Numbered from the stretch's first letter, positions 9,125 to 17,941 are shown. The stretch: 64,000 bases of DNA from an uncultured Alphaproteobacteria bacterium (GCA_944393225.1 CALXZK010000001.1:45522-109521); one strand, 5' to 3'. The notes: generated by a model not told the origin, from the letters alone. Program-made: numbers and translations.

Positions 9125-10888
9125 ATGAACTTATCGCTTGAATATTTGATTAATCAAAAATTGGCTCATGTTTTTAAAACTCTCAATTTGGATGAAAAAT
9201 TTGCTACCGTTAAGGTTTCCGACCGTCCGGATTTGAGCGACTTTCAATGCAACGGCGCTTTGGCTTTGGCAAAATCCGAGCGCAAGAACCCGCGTGAAAT
9301 TGCTTCTACTATCGTTGCCGAATTGCAAAAAGATGCTGACTTTGCCAAAATTTCCATTGATGGTCCGGGCTTTATCAATCTTTCTTTGGCAGATACGTTC
9401 CTTGCTCATAATATTGATGCGATTGCCGCAGATAAAAACTTTGGTTGTGCCAAAGTTGAAAAACCGAATCGCGTGGTGATGGATTTTGGCGGTCCTAACG
9501 TTGCCAAAGCCTTGCACGTTGGTCACTTGCGTTCTGCCGTTGTCGGAGAATCCATCCGCCGAATCGAAAATTTTGTCGGTAACGAAACCATTTCTGATGT
9601 TCACTTCGGTGACTGGGGTACCCCGATGGGCATGATTTTGTCTGAAATCATCCGTCAAGACGGTAACCTTACCAAAGTTGAAACCTATGACATCAAACAA
9701 ATTTCTGCTTTCTACAAACAAGCCAACATCCGTTGCAAAGAAGATGAAACTGCTAAAGAAGAAGCTCGTTTGATTACCACCAAAATTCAAGACAAAGATC
9801 CCGAATTTTATAAAGCTTGGCAACACTTACGCAAAGTTTCGGTTGATGATGTGAAGAAAAACTATGCCGAACTCGATGCTCATTTTGATCTTTGGCTCGG
9901 CGAAAGTGATGCGCATGAAACTTGCAAAGAAGTTGTCAAAATTGCACAAGAACGTGGCATTTCCGAAGTTGATGACGGCGCTACAATCATCCGTCTTGAT
10001 GAAACAAAGAGCCAGCGTCCGCCGGTTATTCTCGTTAAAAGCGACGGTGGTTTCGGCTATCAACTCACCGATATTGCCACCATTAAAATGCGCTATGATG
10101 ACTTGAAAGCTGATGAAATCATCTATGTGGTCGACAAACGCCAATCTTTGCACTTTGAACAAGTTTTTGAAGTTGCTGAAAAACTCAACCTCGCACCGAA
10201 TGTCAAATTTTTGCACATTGGCTTCGGTACCGTTAACGGGGCTGACGGCAAACCCTTCAAAACGCGTGACGGTGGTGTGATGAACCTTGAAGACCTTATC
10301 AAACTTTCTAAAGACAAAGTTCGCGAATCTCTTCCTTTGCCGAATGAGGTTGAAGGCTATGGTGAAAAAGAAATTGAAAAAATGGTCACCCAAATTGCCA
10401 TGGCTGCCATCAAATTCCAAGATCTCAAAAACAATATTGCTTCCGGCTATATTTTTGAACTCGAAGACTTTGCAAAATTTGAAGGAAAAACCGGTCCTTA
10501 CATTCAATATGCCGTTGCTCGCATTAACTCCATTATCCGCAAAGCCAATGCCGCCGGCATTAAAGAAGGCAATGTGATTATTTCTAACCGCGAAGAAAAA
10601 GATTTGGCGCTCAAAATTTCTCAGCTCAGCAATACAATTATGCGTGCGCATACTGAGCATGAACCAAGCATTATCTCTGATTATGTTTACACTTTGGCAC
10701 AAACATTCAGTACTTTCTATAATGCTTCTTCCATCATGAATGCCGAATCGCCCGAGCTGGCCGCCTCTCGCCTCAAAATGTCTCGTTTGGTCAGAGATAT
10801 TTTGGTTCAACTTCTTTACCTGCTTGGTATTGAAGCTCCGGAAGTTATGCTCAAACGCGAACGCAGCGCGTTCGATCGCCAAAATTAG
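9125..10888 (+). CDS. argS: Arginyl-tRNA synthetase
   Basis: Charges tRNA-Arg; class Ia, cytosolic. The 587-aa length is normal. The N-terminal Add-1 domain recognising the tRNA D-loop spans about 1-110. The HIGH-type ATP site PNVAKALHVGHLRSAVVGES is at about 126-145. The KMSK-equivalent region is KPFKTRDGGVMNLEDL (about 377-392), as usual for ArgRS lacking a canonical KMSK. The C-terminal anticodon-binding helical domain contains EGKTGPYIQYAVAR. The ATG has AGGA eight bases upstream. Long open frames antisense to this gene reflect codon bias and are not genes. Confidence 0.98.
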   Translation: MNLSLEYLINQKLAHVFKTLNLDEKFATVKVSDRPDLSDFQCNGALALAKSERKNPREIASTIVAELQKDADFAKISIDGPGFINLSLADTFLAHNIDAIAADKNFGCAKVEKPNRVVMDFGGPNVAKALHVGHLRSAVVGESIRRIENFVGNETISDVHFGDWGTPMGMILSEIIRQDGNLTKVETYDIKQISAFYKQANIRCKEDETAKEEARLITTKIQDKDPEFYKAWQHLRKVSVDDVKKNYAELDAHFDLWLGESDAHETCKEVVKIAQERGISEVDDGATIIRLDETKSQRPPVILVKSDGGFGYQLTDIATIKMRYDDLKADEIIYVVDKRQSLHFEQVFEVAEKLNLAPNVKFLHIGFGTVNGADGKPFKTRDGGVMNLEDLIKLSKDKVRESLPLPNEVEGYGEKEIEKMVTQIAMAAIKFQDLKNNIASGYIFELEDFAKFEGKTGPYIQYAVARINSIIRKANAAGIKEGNVIISNREEKDLALKISQLSNTIMRAHTEHEPSIISDYVYTLAQTFSTFYNASSIMNAESPELAASRLKMSRLVRDILVQLLYLLGIEAPEVMLKRERSAFDRQN

Positions 10889-11016
10889 ATTGCCGAAATA
10901 AAGGGGCAAGAACAGTCTTCTTTCTTGGCAATAAGTTTGTGCCTTGTTCGGACCATAACGACGGCATAATTGTATTACGAAAAGAGCCGAGAAGCTAATT
11001 CTTGGCTCTTTTTTTA
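10889..11016 (+). terminator. argS 3' region with intrinsic terminator
   Basis: The terminator proper is 10981-11016, with arms AAAGAGCC.AGAA/TTCT.GGCTCTTT followed by a T-run. Just after the stop, a second nested hairpin (ATTGCC 10889-10894 with GGCAAT 10927-10932, inner CAAGAA/TTCTTG) precedes it. Nothing coding was seen between 10889 and 11156. Confidence 0.8.
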
Positions 11017-11103
11017 TGCCTTATTTATTGTACGTAAGAATTTTCTTTTTAAAAACAAGAGCTTTCATTATTTTTTTGAAGTTTACACTTAATTTTCGGT
11101 TGC

Positions 11104-11141
11104 AAAAAAAGCCCCGTTATATAGAAACGGGGCTTTTTTTT
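11104..11141 (-). terminator. Terminator after the tandem flaF gene
   Basis: A strong GC stem AAAAGCCCCGTT/AACGGGGCTTTT with a short A/T loop and T-runs on both sides, 16 bases beyond the minus-strand stop at 11157. Confidence 0.9.
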
Positions 11142-11156
11142 CTAAATATGCTTTTT

Positions 11157-11837
11157 TTAAGATGCTTTGACGATTTGCATCTGTTTGCTCATCAAACCTT
11201 CGCTGATTTGCAAATTGGTATCAATCATGCTGTCTAAAGCTTTAACATTGATGTCATTAATATTACGACCGACTTCAATGGTCTTTTTAGAAACATAATC
11301 TGCCAACTTAATCAAATTGCCTTTAATATCTTCCGGCATTTTGTTTTTATTGGAGCTTGCCAAGGTTTTGATATAAACCCACAATTGCATATTGTTATCC
11401 AGCGCTTTGGCTAACTCACCGGCATTAGACTTTTCTTTGGCACGAGATAAATCCATGGCACATTTCAACAATGAAAAGGCTTCTTCTGCTGCCAAATTGT
11501 TTTTTACCGACTCTTGAATACCCAATGATATTTGATTATTAATATTGGCCAAGCTTTTGAAATCTTCTTTGGTCATATTAATTCCCTTGCTCATAGTGAT
11601 ATATTTTACAAAATCGGCTAACTTAAATAAATTTTTCTTTACATCTTCGGGAAGCAAATTCTTTGCGCTTTTGAGCGATGTTTCTATCTCAACCCAGAGT
11701 TTCAAATTGTGGTCAATGGCTAAAAGTTTTTCTTGTTGGTTGTTGCTGTCTGCAGCTTTCAACAAAGCATTGGCAAAGCTATTCAACACAACAGCTTCTT
11801 TTTCAGCGGCGCCAATTTGATTTGTGGTTGTATTCAT
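11157..11837 (-). CDS. flaF: Tandem-duplicated FlaF-like flagellar regulator
   Basis: FlaF is an alphaproteobacterial cytoplasmic protein that, with FlbT, controls flagellin synthesis and export. Single FlaF proteins are about 110-130 aa; this one has 226 and contains the unit twice. Unit 1 covers about residues 13-108 (NLKLWVEIETSL, LPEDVKKNLFKLADFV, NINNQISLGI). Unit 2 covers about 117-216 (NMQLWVYIKTLA, MPEDIKGNLIKLADYV, DTNLQISEGL). The offset between units is about 105 residues. The ATG at 11837 has AGAAGGAAG upstream; an in-frame ATG at 11864 with AAGGA is a possible alternative start. The gene follows flgFGAH on the same strand after a structured 246-base gap. The family call rests on motif pattern. 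Confidence 0.8.
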   Translation of the reverse strand: MNTTTNQIGAAEKEAVVLNSFANALLKAADSNNQQEKLLAIDHNLKLWVEIETSLKSAKNLLPEDVKKNLFKLADFVKYITMSKGINMTKEDFKSLANINNQISLGIQESVKNNLAAEEAFSLLKCAMDLSRAKEKSNAGELAKALDNNMQLWVYIKTLASSNKNKMPEDIKGNLIKLADYVSKKTIEVGRNINDINVKALDSMIDTNLQISEGLMSKQMQIVKAS

Positions 11838-12083
11838 TTTCACTTCCTTCTTTTTATTTGTCATAATTGTTTTTCCTTGCGGTCTGCCGTTTTTGACAAA
11901 CGACAGACCTTGGGAAGAATCAGAACATTTCTCATTCATTTATAGGGAATAACTAAATAAACTTAAAATGTTCTAAATTTTTTGAGAAAAAATGGGGAGA
12001 TTTTTTCTCGCTTTTGGGAACATAATAATTTCTTTGCCTCAAAATCTGCTTAGGGAATGACAACAGATTTTGAACAAAACTTG
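11838..12083 (-). promoter_or_regulatory. Structured leader/intergenic region between flgH and flaF
   Basis: Holds four inverted repeats: GGTCTG.CGTTT/AAACG.CAGACC (11881-11909), AGAACATTT (11922-11930) with AAATGTTCT (11966-11974), GAGAAAAAAT/ATTTTTTCTC (about 11984-12013), and CAAAATCTG/CAGATTTTG (about 12042-12074). None has a proper U-tract on the minus strand, so none is a clear terminator. They may be leader elements controlling flaF translation or mRNA processing. No sigma-54 site is visible here. Confidence 0.5.
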
Positions 12084-12848
12084 TTAGAACGGGGCTATGA
12101 TGTCTAAGAACTGACGACCATATCTCGGTTGTTGTACATCGGACACAACACCCTTGCCACCGTATGAAACTCTCAACTCGGCAATTTTATCCGATTGAAT
12201 GGTATTATTTGAGCTGATGTCGGCACGACGAATGATACCTTTTACCGTTAATCTTCTCAGCTCATAGCTCACGCGAATCTCTTGTGTGCCTTCAATAACC
12301 AAATTTCCGTTCGGCAAAACTTGTGTTACAACGGCAGCCATGGTGACATCGATTTTTTCTTGTCTGTCAACTTTGCCGTCGGCGGAAATTTCGCGGTTTG
12401 AAGAAATATCGACCAAGGCATCCATTTTATTATCGCTTGGCAATGCCGTACTGATATTTTTTTCAAAACCGGCTAAGGCACCAATACCCATGGTATCTGA
12501 GTTATCATCGCGATTTTGCTCCATTTCGTTTTCCATAATGGCGGCATCTTTGGCTACAATATTAACCGTGATAATATCGCCTACTTTAGAGGCTCTTTGA
12601 TCTTTGAAAAATCCGGTAGAACCTTGGCGCCATAAGGAATTGGCATATTGTTTTTGTTCAGGAGCTTCCGGCATGGGCATGGATACAGGTTTGTAGCCTT
12701 CTGCCTCAACCGGATTTTCAATATTGGTCATTTTAGGCTCGGCTCCGACAGAGGTTAATCTATCCCACATGCCGACACATCCGGAAAGCGAGGTGGCCAT
12801 AAGCAATGCCATGGTGCTTTTGATAACTGGGTGAAAACTCTTCTTCAT
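12084..12848 (-). CDS. flgH: Flagellar L-ring lipoprotein FlgH
   Basis: Forms the outer-membrane L-ring of the flagellar basal body. The 254-aa precursor has a lipoprotein signal with lipobox LSGC (cysteine at residue 24). The FlgH core follows: SLWRQGSTGFFKDQRASKVGD (start of the ring domain, residue about 71 on), ITVNIV, the strand region LPNGNLVIEGTQEIRV, and the C-terminal GKGVVSDVQQPRYGRQFLD. GGAGAG lies just before the ATG. It is the last gene of flgF-flgG-flgA-flgH and starts 13 bases after flgA. The length and motifs are ordinary. Confidence 0.97.
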   Translation of the reverse strand: MKKSFHPVIKSTMALLMATSLSGCVGMWDRLTSVGAEPKMTNIENPVEAEGYKPVSMPMPEAPEQKQYANSLWRQGSTGFFKDQRASKVGDIITVNIVAKDAAIMENEMEQNRDDNSDTMGIGALAGFEKNISTALPSDNKMDALVDISSNREISADGKVDRQEKIDVTMAAVVTQVLPNGNLVIEGTQEIRVSYELRRLTVKGIIRRADISSNNTIQSDKIAELRVSYGGKGVVSDVQQPRYGRQFLDIIAPF

Positions 12849-12861
12849 CTTTTGCTCTCCT

Positions 12862-13569
12862 TTATTGTATCTCTACTTCGATGGTGTCGGCAGAGATAAC
12901 CGTGCCATATATTTTTTTACGGCTTTGGGTATTTTCTACTTCAATTTTTTGACCTTTGGTGCCGTCTTCTTGGGCAACGCCTTTGGCGATGATTTGCATT
13001 TGTTTGGTTTTGTAAAGCAAATCGACCTTATCGTTTTTATGAATGAGAAGCGGTGCGCCGACTTCTTTGCTGCTGATTAATTTTCCGGCTTTGAGCGCAC
13101 GTTTGACTTCTTTGCCCAAAAGTTTGGCTTCTTCGGTCACATACATAGGTTTGATGCGGGTGCTGCGAACTTTGACTTTTTTCAAATCGGCTTCTTGCAA
13201 AATTTCGCCTTTATCTAAATTGCGCGCCGGCACAAAAACCTCTTCCATGATGTAATATTTGCCGATGAGTGAAGTTTTTGCCGCAGATTTGCCATCGGCA
13301 AAAATTTCCGCATCGCAAGAAAACTTATTTTGCGTTTCATCATATTTTAAGTTGCTGATCATGATTTTGGCTGACTTGGCTTCGGGAATAAAAAAGCTGT
13401 TTTGTCCGCCAAAAATATCTAATTCCATATCAGCCTCCATTCCTTGTTCGGCAAATTCTTTAATGATGGCGGCACCGAGTTCATCTGAAGAAACAGAAAC
13501 ATCGGCACGAGCCACATTCATGCTCCAAACAAAAAATGATAAAACTATGAAAGGCAAAATTTTGAACAT
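12862..13569 (-). CDS. flgA: Flagellar P-ring chaperone FlgA
   Basis: Periplasmic chaperone for assembly of the FlgI P-ring. It has 235 aa with a cleavable signal peptide (hydrophobic FKILPFIVLSFFVWS, cleavage near VARA). The C-terminal SAF-type domain begins at VFVPARNLDKGEILQEADL (about residue 111) and ends with the beta-clip portion IIAKGVAQEDGTKGQKIEV. AAGGA precedes the ATG, and flgG ends 11 bases upstream. The P-ring gene flgI is not in the window. Confidence 0.92.
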   Translation of the reverse strand: MFKILPFIVLSFFVWSMNVARADVSVSSDELGAAIIKEFAEQGMEADMELDIFGGQNSFFIPEAKSAKIMISNLKYDETQNKFSCDAEIFADGKSAAKTSLIGKYYIMEEVFVPARNLDKGEILQEADLKKVKVRSTRIKPMYVTEEAKLLGKEVKRALKAGKLISSKEVGAPLLIHKNDKVDLLYKTKQMQIIAKGVAQEDGTKGQKIEVENTQSRKKIYGTVISADTIEVEIQ

Positions 13570-13580
13570 TTATTCAATCC

Positions 13581-14369
13581 TTACTTCATTTGGTTAATGG
13601 TACTTAACATTTGGTCTGAAGTTTGAATAATCTTAGAGTTCATTTCATAAGCACGTTGGGCAGAAACCAGCTCGGTGATTTCGGATACGGCATTGACGTT
13701 TGAGGTTTGCAAATATCCTTGCAAAATGGAGCCAAAACCTTCGGCATCGGGGTTATCCAAAACCGGAGCGCCAGAAGCTTCAGTTTCGGTAAAGAGGTTG
13801 TTTCCGATAGCTTCCAAACCGGCTTCATTTACAAAAGTGGCTAATTCTAACTGACCGACGTTAACTTCATCGGTTTCGCCGTCTTGTTTAACCCAAACTT
13901 CACCTGAAGAGTTGACATATACTTCAACGGCATCTTCGGGAATGGTGATTTCCGGTTGAACAACATAACCATCGTGGGTAACAATTACACCATCACCGTT
14001 TTGTTGGAAAGCACCGTCACGAGTATAAGCCGTGCCTTTGCCCTCAGGAAGCTCAATTTGAAAATAGCCGCGACCTTGAATAGCCAAGTCTAACGGAGCA
14101 TCGGTTTTGGTTACACCATAACCATCGGTAATGCGATAAATGGCAGCGGTTCTAACACCCGTACCGAGTTGAACGCCAGCCGGAACAATGGTTTGACCTG
14201 CCGTAGATTGTGCACCGGGGCGAATGTAGTTTTGATAAATCAAGTCATTAAATTCGGCACGACGTTTGGTATAAGCCGTGGTGTTCATGTTAGCGATGTT
14301 GTTGGAAATGACATCAACGTTGGTTTGTTGAGCGAGCATTCCGGTGGCACCAATATTTAAAGATCTCAT
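13581..14369 (-). CDS. flgG: Distal rod protein FlgG
   Basis: Forms the distal rod of the flagellum, secreted through the flagellar type III system without a signal peptide. It has 262 aa. The N-terminal rod motif MLAQQTNVDVISNNIANMNT is near residues 11-30, and the GRGYFQIELP segment marks the central D1 domain. The C-terminal coiled-coil motif LVSAQRAYEMNSKIIQTSDQ is intact. AGGGAAT lies upstream of the ATG. The gap from flgF is 24 bases. Confidence 0.97.
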   Translation of the reverse strand: MRSLNIGATGMLAQQTNVDVISNNIANMNTTAYTKRRAEFNDLIYQNYIRPGAQSTAGQTIVPAGVQLGTGVRTAAIYRITDGYGVTKTDAPLDLAIQGRGYFQIELPEGKGTAYTRDGAFQQNGDGVIVTHDGYVVQPEITIPEDAVEVYVNSSGEVWVKQDGETDEVNVGQLELATFVNEAGLEAIGNNLFTETEASGAPVLDNPDAEGFGSILQGYLQTSNVNAVSEITELVSAQRAYEMNSKIIQTSDQMLSTINQMK

Positions 14370-14393
14370 ATTTTTATTCCCTAATTTTTAATA

Positions 14394-15146
14394 TTAAATC
14401 ATTTGTGCGAAAGCACTAATTGTGTTGGACAGACGATCATGTTCTTCGTCTATCATTTGTTGAACGTATTCATAAGAGCGTTGCAAACTTACCAATTTGG
14501 TCATTTCTTCAACCGAATTGACATTAGATTTTTCCAATTTTCCTTGCAAAACTTTGATGTTGTCTTCACCAATGACCATAGCGTTGCCTTCTGTGTTTTC
14601 AAACATGGTGTTGGCAACTTTTTGCAATTTTTGATTATCGGCAAAGCTGACGATTTTCATTTTTCCGATTAAACCGTTTTCGGTATAAACTTCGCCATTT
14701 TCCATGATGGAGATTTCTTTTTCTCCGGGAGCGAAGAAAAACGGCTCGCCGGCTTCAGACAAAACCGGATCACCTTCGGTTGTGACTAACATACCATCTG
14801 CATCAAGTGTGAAATTGCCTTTGCGGGTATATCTTTCCCCACCGGCAGTTTGAATGGCAAAGAAAGCATCGCCTTTGATGGCAACATCTAAAGTATTTCC
14901 GGTTTCAGCCAACATTCCCTCGCTGAAATTGCCGTATGTACCGTAATCTTGCGTAAAATATAAAGGTTTGGCAGCCAAGCCTTTTACTTTGATGCTTTCA
15001 TCGGCTTGGTGCAAATATGATGCAAAAACTGCCTCATCTTGCTTGTAGCCGGATGTATTCATATTGGCCATGTTGTTGGAAACGACATCCATTTGTTTCC
15101 ATAAAGCCATTTGACGTGACAAAGCCACATATTTTGTATTATCCAT
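14394..15146 (-). CDS. flgF: Proximal rod protein FlgF
   Basis: A proximal rod subunit of 250 aa. The N-terminal helix MALWKQMDVVSNNMANMNTS is of the rod/hook type, with FAIQTAGGERYTRKGNF in the middle and LVSLQRSYEYVQQMIDEEHD at the C-terminus. It is shorter and more divergent than FlgG, as expected for FlgF. GGGGAG precedes the ATG, and about 50 bases upstream lies a sigma-54 promoter that should drive the whole flgFGAH operon. Confidence 0.93.
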   Translation of the reverse strand: MDNTKYVALSRQMALWKQMDVVSNNMANMNTSGYKQDEAVFASYLHQADESIKVKGLAAKPLYFTQDYGTYGNFSEGMLAETGNTLDVAIKGDAFFAIQTAGGERYTRKGNFTLDADGMLVTTEGDPVLSEAGEPFFFAPGEKEISIMENGEVYTENGLIGKMKIVSFADNQKLQKVANTMFENTEGNAMVIGEDNIKVLQGKLEKSNVNSVEEMTKLVSLQRSYEYVQQMIDEEHDRLSNTISAFAQMI

Positions 15147-15196
15147 TATATTCTCCCCAATAGTTTTGGATAATTAAAATCATTTGCCACAATATA

Positions 15197-15213
15197 TGCA
15201 AAAGGCGTGCCAA
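15197..15213 (-). promoter_or_regulatory. Sigma-54 promoter of flgF-flgG-flgA-flgH
   Basis: On the minus strand TTGGCACGCCTTTTGCA matches the -24/-12 consensus TGGCACG-N4-TTGCA without error. The expected start is near 15185, leaving a leader of about 38 bases. The sigma-54 activator FlbD is encoded at 54253-55590. Confidence 0.88.
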
Positions 15214-15234
15214 ATTTTTTATTCAGATAAAAAT

Positions 15235-15270
15235 AAAAAAAAACTCTGCTTTTTTTCAGCAGAGTTTTCT
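15235..15270 (-). terminator. Terminator of the zinc-ribbon gene
   Basis: A 10-bp stem AAACTCTGCT/AGCAGAGTTT with A/T runs, located just after the minus-strand stop at 15275 and upstream of the flgF promoter. It insulates the two units. Confidence 0.85.
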
Positions 15271-15274
15271 TAAT

Positions 15275-16156
15275 TTATTTTTTCTTGTTTTTATCCGGCG
15301 TCGGACTGATAAATGTCAGATAAATATATTTGCTCAAAGGCGACGGTCGCGAAATAACATGACTGAACGGAACTTTTGCCTTGGCCGTTACGAGCGGAAT
15401 AACCGAATCGAAAATTTCAGATTGAATGACCTTTCCTTCTTTATCCAACAATTCCACTTTGATTTTCGGAATGTCTATGGTTACATCCATTTTGTTGGCA
15501 ATAAAGCCTTTGACCTCAATTTTGGGAACATAGTCATCTTCAAATTCGCGGCGAACCACATTTTGAAATTCCAATCCCTCTCCTGGCACAACAGCCTCAA
15601 TACCCAAGGATTGATATATCTGTGCCATTTGCGGCAAAGTGCGCACAACTTCATAACGCGCATAATATAAAAACAGTGCCAGAAAAATGAGAATGGCATA
15701 CAAATAATATAATAAGTTTTTGGGATTAACTATGCCCAAAGCTTTTCTGATACGATACCAAACTTTATGGTGAGCTGCTTCATTTTTATCTGCTTCAAAC
15801 AAGTTTTCGGTTTCAACCGACAATCTTTGGAAAATATCTTTGACATATTGATTATCCGATGCCAAATCATCTAAAGTTTTCTTGGCACCGACAACTTCTT
15901 CTTCCCAATTTTCTTCAGGATTTTTAGCCGGAGAATCCTCAACAACATCATCTTGCAGATGTCCCTGCTCATCAAGGTGTTTCTTTTCTTCCTCGGTAAA
16001 CTCTGCCGTACGAAGCTTGGAGCCGTCGATTAAATCTTCCGGCATACATTTAAACACTTTTTTACATACGGCACAACGCAGACGGCGTCCCTGTTCCGGG
16101 ACAACATCCGCTTCAATTTCATAACCGGTTTTACATTTTGGACAATAAATAAGCAT
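15275..16156 (-). CDS. MJ0042 zinc-ribbon, single-pass membrane protein (DUF3426 type)
   Basis: 293 aa. The N-terminal MJ0042-type zinc ribbon has CPKC (residues 5-8) and CAVC (about 29-32). An acidic linker follows, then one membrane span LLYYLYAILIFLALFLYYA and a C-terminal periplasmic domain of DUF3426 type. Such proteins are common in alphaproteobacteria beside ftsEX; their role is undefined. The ATG at 16156 has GAGGTGAA, so I preferred it over the upstream ATG at 16213. It is divergent from ftsE with about 140 bases between. Confidence 0.8.
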   Translation of the reverse strand: MLIYCPKCKTGYEIEADVVPEQGRRLRCAVCKKVFKCMPEDLIDGSKLRTAEFTEEEKKHLDEQGHLQDDVVEDSPAKNPEENWEEEVVGAKKTLDDLASDNQYVKDIFQRLSVETENLFEADKNEAAHHKVWYRIRKALGIVNPKNLLYYLYAILIFLALFLYYARYEVVRTLPQMAQIYQSLGIEAVVPGEGLEFQNVVRREFEDDYVPKIEVKGFIANKMDVTIDIPKIKVELLDKEGKVIQSEIFDSVIPLVTAKAKVPFSHVISRPSPLSKYIYLTFISPTPDKNKKK

Positions 16157-16299
16157 TTTCACCTCTTTTGGCACTATAGGCATATTTTTTGTTTTAGGAA
16201 AGAGAAAAAACACTTTATTAAGTAAAATATTTTGCTAGACCTATTCTTTATCATATCTTATGATGTGCCAAAACATGTTTTCTATTCAGGAGCTATAAA

Positions 16300-17025
16300 T
16301 TGGTTAACGATACTAATAAATCCGCAGCCATTATCGAAATGCAAAATGTGGGAATCCGCTATGGTCAAGGACCTGAAATTTTGAGCGATATTAAATTATC
16401 CCTCCGCAAAGGTTCTTTCCATTTCTTAACCGGAAAAAGCGGTGCCGGCAAAACCTCTTTGCTCAGCATGATGTATCTTTCACAAAAACCCAGCCGCGGA
16501 ACCGTCAGCGTTTTCGGACATAATGTTAACTTTGCCAACCGCGATGCCTTGGCAATGCTTCGTCGCAAAATCGGCGTGGTTTTTCAGGATTTCCGCTTAA
16601 TTGATCATCTTTCCGCATTTGACAATGTGGCTTTGCCTTTGCGTGTCTGCGGCATGGATGAAAGAGAAGTCAGAAAACGTGTGATGGAACTTCTGCAATG
16701 GGTTGAACTTGATCGCTCCATTCAAGCAACTCCGGCAACTCTGTCCGGTGGTGAAAAACAACGCGTGGCTATTGCCAGAGCCGTTATCAATCGTCCGGAA
16801 TTGTTGCTTGCCGACGAACCGACCGGAAATGTGGATAATGATATTGCTCCAAAATTAATGAAGCTTTTTGTGGAGCTTAACAAACTCGGGACAACCGTTG
16901 TTATTGCAACCCACAGCGAAAAATTGATTTCCGATTTTGCTTATCCTCGTTTGCATTTGCAAAATCACGGTTTGAAGATTTTTGCACCGAGTGCAACTAC
17001 CGGAATGGGGGTACGCCATGTCTAA
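16300..17025 (+). CDS. ftsE: Cell-division ABC ATPase FtsE
   Basis: ATPase partner of FtsX at the divisome, controlling peptidoglycan hydrolases. 241 aa with Walker A GKSGAGKTSL (about 45-54), Q-loop VFQDFRLI, signature LSGGEKQR and Walker B LLLADEPTGN. Translation starts at TTG 16300, supported by AGGAG seven bases upstream; the next in-frame start would cut into conserved sequence. It overlaps ftsX by eight bases, which implies translational coupling. Confidence 0.96.
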   Translation: MVNDTNKSAAIIEMQNVGIRYGQGPEILSDIKLSLRKGSFHFLTGKSGAGKTSLLSMMYLSQKPSRGTVSVFGHNVNFANRDALAMLRRKIGVVFQDFRLIDHLSAFDNVALPLRVCGMDEREVRKRVMELLQWVELDRSIQATPATLSGGEKQRVAIARAVINRPELLLADEPTGNVDNDIAPKLMKLFVELNKLGTTVVIATHSEKLISDFAYPRLHLQNHGLKIFAPSATTGMGVRHV

Positions 17026-17935
17026 ACAACCTGTTTTTATTGCCAGACACGAAGAACTGCCTTTAAAAAACAGCAGCACCAGTTTGTTTTTGCAAATTAT
17101 GGTCGCTATTGCCGTTTTCTTGTTTGCCGTAACACTTTCCGGCGTGTTATCCATCAATGCCATGTTGCAAAACTGGAATGACAGCATTTTGGGATCTTTG
17201 ACCGTGCAAATCATGCCCTCCACCAATATCAATCCCGAAAAAGCCGTGGCTGAAACTCTTGCTCACCAAAATAAAGCTTTGGACGTGCTCAGAAATATGG
17301 ATAGCATTGATAAAGCCGAGCCTTTGACCGATAAACAACTCGAAAAACTTATTCAACCATGGCTCGGCGACGGCATCGATATTAAAGATTTGCCTATTCC
17401 GAGAATCATTGATGTTAAAATCAAAAAAGGTGCCGATATAGATTTTATGGATTTGGCTTATAAATTAGCTCAGGCAACACCCATGGCCTCAGTCGATAAT
17501 CACAAACTGTGGCTTAACAAGCTCATTCAATTTGCCGATGGTATCAAAATTTTGGCATTAAGTATTTTGGCTTTGGTGATTATGATTACCTCAGGTGCCA
17601 TTTTTTATACGACGCAAACCAGCTTGGGACTGCACAAATATACCATTGAAATTTTGCACCTGATGGGCGCAAAAGATACATATGTTGCCCAACAATATGC
17701 CAAACGCTCTGCCATTTTGGCTTTTCAAGGCGGGTTGGTCGGCTTGTTTATTGCCATTCCGACCATTTTCGGAATTGCATCTTTGGCACACCAAATTGAA
17801 GGTGGTATCATCGGAGAAGCCAAACTCTCTGCTTTTGATTGGTTAACCATTATCGGTCTGCCCTGCTTTGCAGCCGTTATTGCCATGCTGACGGCTTACT
17901 ATACCGTTAAACAAACTTTGCAAAGATTGATGTAG
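17018..17935 (+). CDS. ftsX: Cell-division permease-like protein FtsX
   Basis: Integral inner-membrane partner of FtsE. About 305 aa with a cytoplasmic N-terminus, a first membrane span IMVAIAVFLFAVTLSGVLS, a periplasmic domain (about 55-185) and three C-terminal spans (KILALSILALVIMITSG, AFQGGLVGLFIAIPTIFG, WLTIIGLPCFAAVIAML). The ATG at 17018 overlaps the ftsE stop; the earlier in-frame ATG lies deep inside ftsE. The gene after it starts six bases beyond the ftsX stop. Confidence 0.95.
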   Translation: MSKQPVFIARHEELPLKNSSTSLFLQIMVAIAVFLFAVTLSGVLSINAMLQNWNDSILGSLTVQIMPSTNINPEKAVAETLAHQNKALDVLRNMDSIDKAEPLTDKQLEKLIQPWLGDGIDIKDLPIPRIIDVKIKKGADIDFMDLAYKLAQATPMASVDNHKLWLNKLIQFADGIKILALSILALVIMITSGAIFYTTQTSLGLHKYTIEILHLMGAKDTYVAQQYAKRSAILAFQGGLVGLFIAIPTIFGIASLAHQIEGGIIGEAKLSAFDWLTIIGLPCFAAVIAMLTAYYTVKQTLQRLM

Positions 17936-17941
17936 GTTGTG

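Noticed and set aside
9131..10909. Long minus-strand open frames (231 and 360 codons) opposite argS
   Set aside because: They are exact antisense shadows of argS, which has all its family motifs. The low-complexity Phe/Asn-rich translation and lack of ribosome sites show they are codon-bias artefacts.
16165..16185. Second sigma-54-like site near the zinc-ribbon gene (GGCAC...GGC)
   Set aside because: The distance between the GG and GC elements is 8 bases instead of 10.
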